Origin: Kumtagia sp963839725
Lineage (GTDB): Bacteria > Pseudomonadota > Alphaproteobacteria > Rhizobiales > Rhizobiaceae
DNA: 64,000 nucleotides
Direction: 5' to 3'
Assembly (NCBI GenBank): GCA_963839725.1
Contig: CAWIWT010000001.1
Span: forward strand, 372,001-436,000
In this document: piece by piece, positions 63,772-64,000 of the stretch
How positions within the stretch are numbered: the first letter of the stretch is position 1
Layout: every line of letters starts with the position of its first letter
The notes under the pieces: model-generated
Seen by the model: the letters and a program-made list of their open reading frames with translations, nothing else
Told to the model about the DNA's origin: nothing
Database searches by the model: none
Position numbers and translations under genes: made by a program

Positions 63772-64000
63772 CCAGCTTCAAACCGATAGCCCGTACTGTC
63801 GTCCCGGCTGACCTATCTGCGCCAGCAGATTGTTCACTTGCTGGTTTGCTTGGACCTTTCCGACGGGCGCGAACGCTCAACGCCGTCATCCGGGAAGTCG
63901 CGCGGAGCGAAGCGACAAGCGGCTGTCCGGGATCCATTCCGTAAGCGCGCCAGGTTTGTCGCGGAAACGGCGACAGATAGACTGTCAGAATGCGGAATGG

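Overview
The window is GC-rich alphaproteobacterial chromosome, most likely from a Rhizobiales bacterium of the Mesorhizobium/Phyllobacteriaceae type. The support is the gene order lptC-lptA-lptB-rpoN-hpf-ptsN, the sppA-ihfB-lapA block, an OlsB-type ornithine lipid acyltransferase, candidate EcfG and RpoH promoters, and the dense palindromic intergenic repeats usual in this group. No tRNA, rRNA, CRISPR array or complete insertion sequence was seen.

Layout. 1-7.0 kb: the edge of a type VI secretion cluster (start of tssL, complete tssK), then two caspase-like (C14) exported proteins and two small glycine-tailed lipoproteins. 7.1-9.2 kb: an RpiB-type isomerase, an acetylpolyamine amidohydrolase/HDAC-like enzyme and a GNAT acetyltransferase. 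9.7-13.7 kb: a probable catabolic operon of a dimethylformamidase-like protein, a class III aminotransferase and a BKACE enzyme.

14-34.6 kb: a large sugar-acid locus that looks like non-phosphorylative L-fucose degradation. It carries fuconolactonase, fuconate dehydratase, a 2-keto-3-deoxy-fuconate dehydrogenase-like SDR, a diketo-acid hydrolase of the FAH family, a mutarotase, a complete carbohydrate ABC transporter and a divergent IclR regulator. A second enolase-superfamily dehydratase, a second FAH enzyme and an aldehyde dehydrogenase could form a Weimberg-like branch. Unexpectedly, the locus also holds two related MaoC proteins, a CaiB/BaiF CoA-transferase and a solute-binding-protein homologue without a signal peptide.

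34.7-46 kb: housekeeping genes (sppA, ihfB, lapA, a cyclodeaminase-like gene, olsB, a hybrid histidine kinase, acuI, lspA, two RNA methyltransferases, a TRIC-type channel). 46-57 kb: grpE with a heat-shock-type promoter, a NepR-like small protein behind an EcfG-type promoter, the assimilatory sulfate reduction operon (cysG-DUF2849-cysI-cysH-DUF934), a host-attachment-type protein, a nucleoside hydrolase, hsp20, ptsN and hpf. 57-64 kb: rpoN, the lptB/A/C lipopolysaccharide transport genes, def and rmuC.

Several otherwise convincing genes are broken by one base each (Gfo/Idh/MocA oxidoreductase, CaiB, the SBP-like protein, MmcQ/YjbR), and the glycine-rich tails near the T6SS edge also change phase. 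Either this sequence carries indel errors or these loci are decaying; raw reads are needed to tell.
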